The notes below the pieces were generated by a model that worked only from the letters and a program-made list of their open reading frames with translations, ran no database searches and was not told the DNA's origin. Shown in pieces: positions 60,232 to 64,000 of a stretch of DNA of 64,000 nt. The first letter of the stretch is position 1; every line of letters starts with the position of its first letter. Source of the stretch: Nomia melanderi (Eukaryota; Arthropoda; Insecta; Hymenoptera; Halictidae); contig NC_135007.1 in NCBI RefSeq assembly GCF_051020985.1, positions 1,299,001-1,363,000 of the forward strand, given 5' to 3'. The position numbers were made by a program, and so were the translations under genes.

Positions 60232-63200
60232 TTAATGATACGCAATATTTAAAATTTGTATAGCTACACATTCGGACAACCCTCCTCTATTTTTACGACA
60301 AATTTGAACTGCCTATTATTTTTAGTTTTCACGTAACACTTGTATGATATCCAGAGTCCGAAGAAGTAACAGTATTAAATCCCTTGAGTATTTATACTTT
60401 TACACTTAGCGATACTTTCAAAATGATCCGCGTTTTCCAATATATTAAGTTTATCGATAACCTTCCGATAATGAGTTTTCCATTGCTGTTAGTTTATTTC
60501 CGTTTTAATGAAATTTAATCAGAAACTAAAAAGCCACTCAGAAGTTGTATGTTTCACTGTTGAAAAATAGAGTGCCGGGTCGGGGTAACGCGCAGCCGTG
60601 TCAATAAAGTTTTGAAATTGGGTGAAGTAGAAAAGGAAAGACGGTAATCCCGATGGAAGCTTTAACTGTCGCTCGGAATAGTCGGTCAACCGCCTTAGAC
60701 ACTTCGCCTTGTCGTTTGCTTCTCCGAGCCCCAAAGGAAATTATAAATTGGACAGCTTGCTCCAGCAGTCTTCCCTAAGGGCGAACGAACGCCGGAGAAC
60801 ACGCGAAATTACAACTGCCGATCTTCTTTCAATTAGAACTTTATCTGTAACTTTATAATTCCCATTTCTAATACGTATCGCGCAACGGTACTATAAATGC
60901 GTGATAATTGAAGCATGGGCTGATTTCTATAATTCTAATTGTGAGCAAAATTAACTTTCTTTACACTAACCTTTTGCCCTATGAATTATTTCTTAGCTAC
61001 GATCGATGCAACTACTTCGTCATTAAAAATTTATTAGGAAATGGCGCAATTTTTATGCTTATTCTATGTCAATGTTTACTTCAAAGGTTAATGATTAATA
61101 ATAGAAAAGTAATATTTAATTTATGTTTAGAAAATATAAACAACACTTAGATTTATCAAATTCAGTTTAAAATTTTCGCCACGAGTCTGACACGATGTTG
61201 TAGGTGAAGAGGTTAAATCCATCCTATTCGTGTATTTTTCTCGTTCAAATAAGTAACCTTTCTTATCTTTGTAATACTTAGTATTCTTATAATTAAACGT
61301 TTCAGGAGATTAGAACAATCACATACATTTTTTAAAGTAAAGGCTATATACATCAAACGTATTAAGATGTCTCATACCAGGTATAATTTTTCAGTATGGA
61401 TATTATCCAGGAGTGAAAAGTGATGTCTATTCAATCTGATATTTCATTCGAAGAATGCATCAGATTAGCTACTAAACAGTTCGTATGGACTCTAAAGTCT
61501 TTTGCAATATCGTTTACTAATTCGTGTTGTTTCTTTTCTAACAGAAAATATTTCGATTTCTTCGTTGATTTACGTATTTAACTCTTTGCACTTGAAAATT
61601 TTCCGCTAGAAGTATTGAACGTTTCCCTATAAGATACAGTCGACGTTCTTTGAAATCAACTAATATGAAAATATACATACATCAAGAAACAAAGCTATTT
61701 TATTAACATATCTCACGTATTCATGCATTATTTCGTACAAAGCTTAATATGATACATGACTTCATAATTTTGCTATATCAGATCAAATGGTAACAGACTC
61801 TTTGAGTGCAAAAGGTTAATGCGTGAGTCTCTAATAAGCCAAATCCATTAAGTATACTTTTTAATTTTTTGTGATTTTCGTGCTAAGGTATTTAATTGAT
61901 GCTTGCTCCTTTGTGTCTGAGATAAATTTCTTTAATAATGGATTCATACCAAATTCTATTTCAAAAGCCAAAATATTAATATCTATAACTTAACGTGCTG
62001 AGCATAAGTTGAGCTCGAGCAAACAGTGATCTATCGTTTTTATCGATTGTATTTTATTATTCTTAATTATTATGCCATAGTTTATTTAACGTTTCGAAAC
62101 AGAGATTGTAACAAAATCATATAATTTCTTTCACCGATTTCTTTAGCTTTTGTTTTAGAATCTTTCTATGATTTTAATATTTGACTTATGTGCAGTGTTC
62201 CGTATTGGGCAGGTGGAGGTTCAAATTAATTTTAAAACCACTTTGCATAGTAACCATCTGTGTGTAATATTGAGTTGTATTTTGCATTTTTCTTTCAACT
62301 ATTGTCAAAGTTAAAAAATTAAAATCAATAACGATATGCTTTATAATCTTAACATTTTGCAACCTTGTGTTGAGGCAGAGTTAACTCTTTCCAGTTTATT
62401 TCAACTGTTGTATATTTTAATCATTTTTGTTATAACTATGCATAGTATCATAATTATATCATACAAGCACAATTCACTGTAAATTCTATTGTTAGATTCC
62501 TACGGTATACAACATCGCGAAAAGTATCAAAATACAAATTGACTGTGTCGCTAAAACATATTGACAGCTTTTAAACCTTAGAGGCATGCAATTTTAAAGA
62601 AACAAAAAATTCGACCTGAATGATAACAGTATAAGAGTATAAATAATTTTAATTAAGTTTGGTCGGTTAAAAAATATCCCAATATACAGTAACTGTAAAA
62701 AAAGTGGGATAATTTTAAACTCACCTAACTCTAAAATGTTAAGCCACATTTTTCAAAACTATTTTCCCGTTACGTGAATTTTTATGAATTATTATATTAT
62801 TAGTGCAATTTGTATCTTTTTATACAAATTGTTTAGTATTATTATATGAAATTACAAAAGAATTTATAAAAAATTCTAAAAAGTCTAAAAATATAGTTTT
62901 ACACGATAATATTAAACTTAGCACTACTAACTCTCTAAATCAATGAAGCACATAAACATGAATTTATTAGTAAAAGCACATTTCAGTTTTAAATATTAAT
63001 AAATACTATTATTATTAAAAAAATGTTTTAAATATCACTTAATAGTAAAAAGTGAAATATAATGGTACAAAGAAGAATACAAAAGAAGCTCTCCCTCTTT
63101 TTGCTTTTTAATAGAACACGCATTCTGTTCTGCAAAAAATGGCCAGTAGCCATGATATTGCTGACAAAGGAGATTAATATTCCTCGTTCTCCCATTATAA

Positions 63201-64000
63201 GAGGCATTGATTCATCCAGGATGTTGGGGTCGGTTTTAGTGTAGCAAGAGCATGCTGTCGAGTTCCTGCAGTTATGCCCTTGATTCCCTTTGATCCGAAC
63301 TCTATTAAAATGAAGCGTGCGGACCGTCGAACGCGAAGCGTTCCGGAATATAACCAAAGCTTACGGGAGACTATCCTTTATGAAACACTCCCTTACAAAG
63401 TTGTTTTTTTGTGACTTGTACTGCGCTGCGATTAACAGTGTAAAAAATTGTTTTAGTGAAGCAATAGCAAATCAACAATAAATAAACGAATTTCTATATC
63501 TACTTCAATTAATATTTAGTTATCGTTATGTTAAGTTAGCTTTATATCTAATTTCAGAGCTTAATATGAAGAACTTAATAAAATTATAATTGCGGCAGTT
63601 AAATAAATTTAAAATATTATTTCTATGAAGAAAAAATCCATTAATACAAGTTACAGGAAAGATAAAATATAATAAGAAGAACTTCCATTTAATATTTCTA
63701 AATTACTTTTGAAACTACATATAATCTATATATGTATATATATAGCTATAATTATGATAATATGTGTGGTATTAAAGATATTAATGATATTAATTAAATA
63801 TTTACCTTTAGATAAATTCAGGCGTACGGTATACGATTTCAGAAACAAATATTTACAACTTCGTAAAACCAGTTTATTCCCCAACGCATTTTCCAATGAT
63901 CGGTTAATCGCTCGTATCCATACTACTGCATTATTGCTGATAACCAAACAGAGGATTCGAAATATTCCATACTGGTTTTAAACGTTACACAACTTAGAGC
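60232..64000. other. No gene recognised
   Basis: A second GC-richer patch at about 60560-60820 and a third at 63100-63360 carry short open frames (71 and 109 codons, minus) with no recognisable family. The rest is AT-rich and featureless to the window end. Confidence 0.35.

Overview
The window looks like AT-rich, gene-poor insect DNA. The best guess for the organism is a hymenopteran such as an ant; this is inferred from base composition and from the type and mix of mobile elements, and no host gene confirms it. I find no host protein-coding gene, rRNA, tRNA or CRISPR array that I can support. Everything recognisable is transposable-element material, chiefly BEL/Pao LTR retrotransposons (family Belpaoviridae) at several stages of decay.

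Left block (1-12.5 kb): two degenerate DDE transposase pseudogenes. The second is split by a solo BEL-type LTR (1778-2435) with a 5-bp target duplication. A TTAA-flanked MITE follows. Then comes a minus-strand pile-up of four BEL/Pao fragments, called B, A, F and C here: B = Gag zinc knuckle-protease-RT-RNase H, 3723-6042; A = LTR-gag-protease-RT plus a scrap of integrase, 6043-9760; F = leader, primer-binding site (PBS) and LTR end, 9761-10245; C = gag and LTR, 10246-12481.

Middle (12.5-39 kb): mostly featureless AT-rich sequence. It carries a long imperfect inverted repeat (13.0-13.9 kb), several MITEs (TTAA-flanked piggyBac-like and TA-flanked mariner-like), a three-copy TTAA-edged repeat, two more solo LTRs (20.87 and 24.63 kb) and a 1.7-kb element with GGGGAAAGTAGG termini.

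Right block (39.06-54.75 kb): a nested BEL/Pao locus that can be resolved to the base. Element D (39068-54740, target duplication CTAGG) lies on the minus strand. Its 3' LTR was later hit by element E (39533-46852, duplication CGTGT), which is almost intact, and by a separate solo LTR (46887-47588, duplication GTAAG). E keeps 775/776-bp LTRs differing at about nine bases by eye, a PBS, gag and pol. Its pol is open except for one TAG codon.

How the parts work: gag encodes the capsid and zinc-knuckle protein, and pol encodes protease, reverse transcriptase, RNase H and integrase. In three diverged elements (A, D, E) gag ends in TGA followed by CTA, and pol continues in the same frame, which points to stop-codon readthrough as the way Gag-Pol is made. 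The PBSs match the 3' end of tRNA-Tyr. The LTRs share structured motifs (terminal hairpins, inverted CCAAT boxes, a U5 stem-loop) whose stems differ in sequence but still pair. The last 9 kb (54.75-64 kb) shows no recognisable gene.
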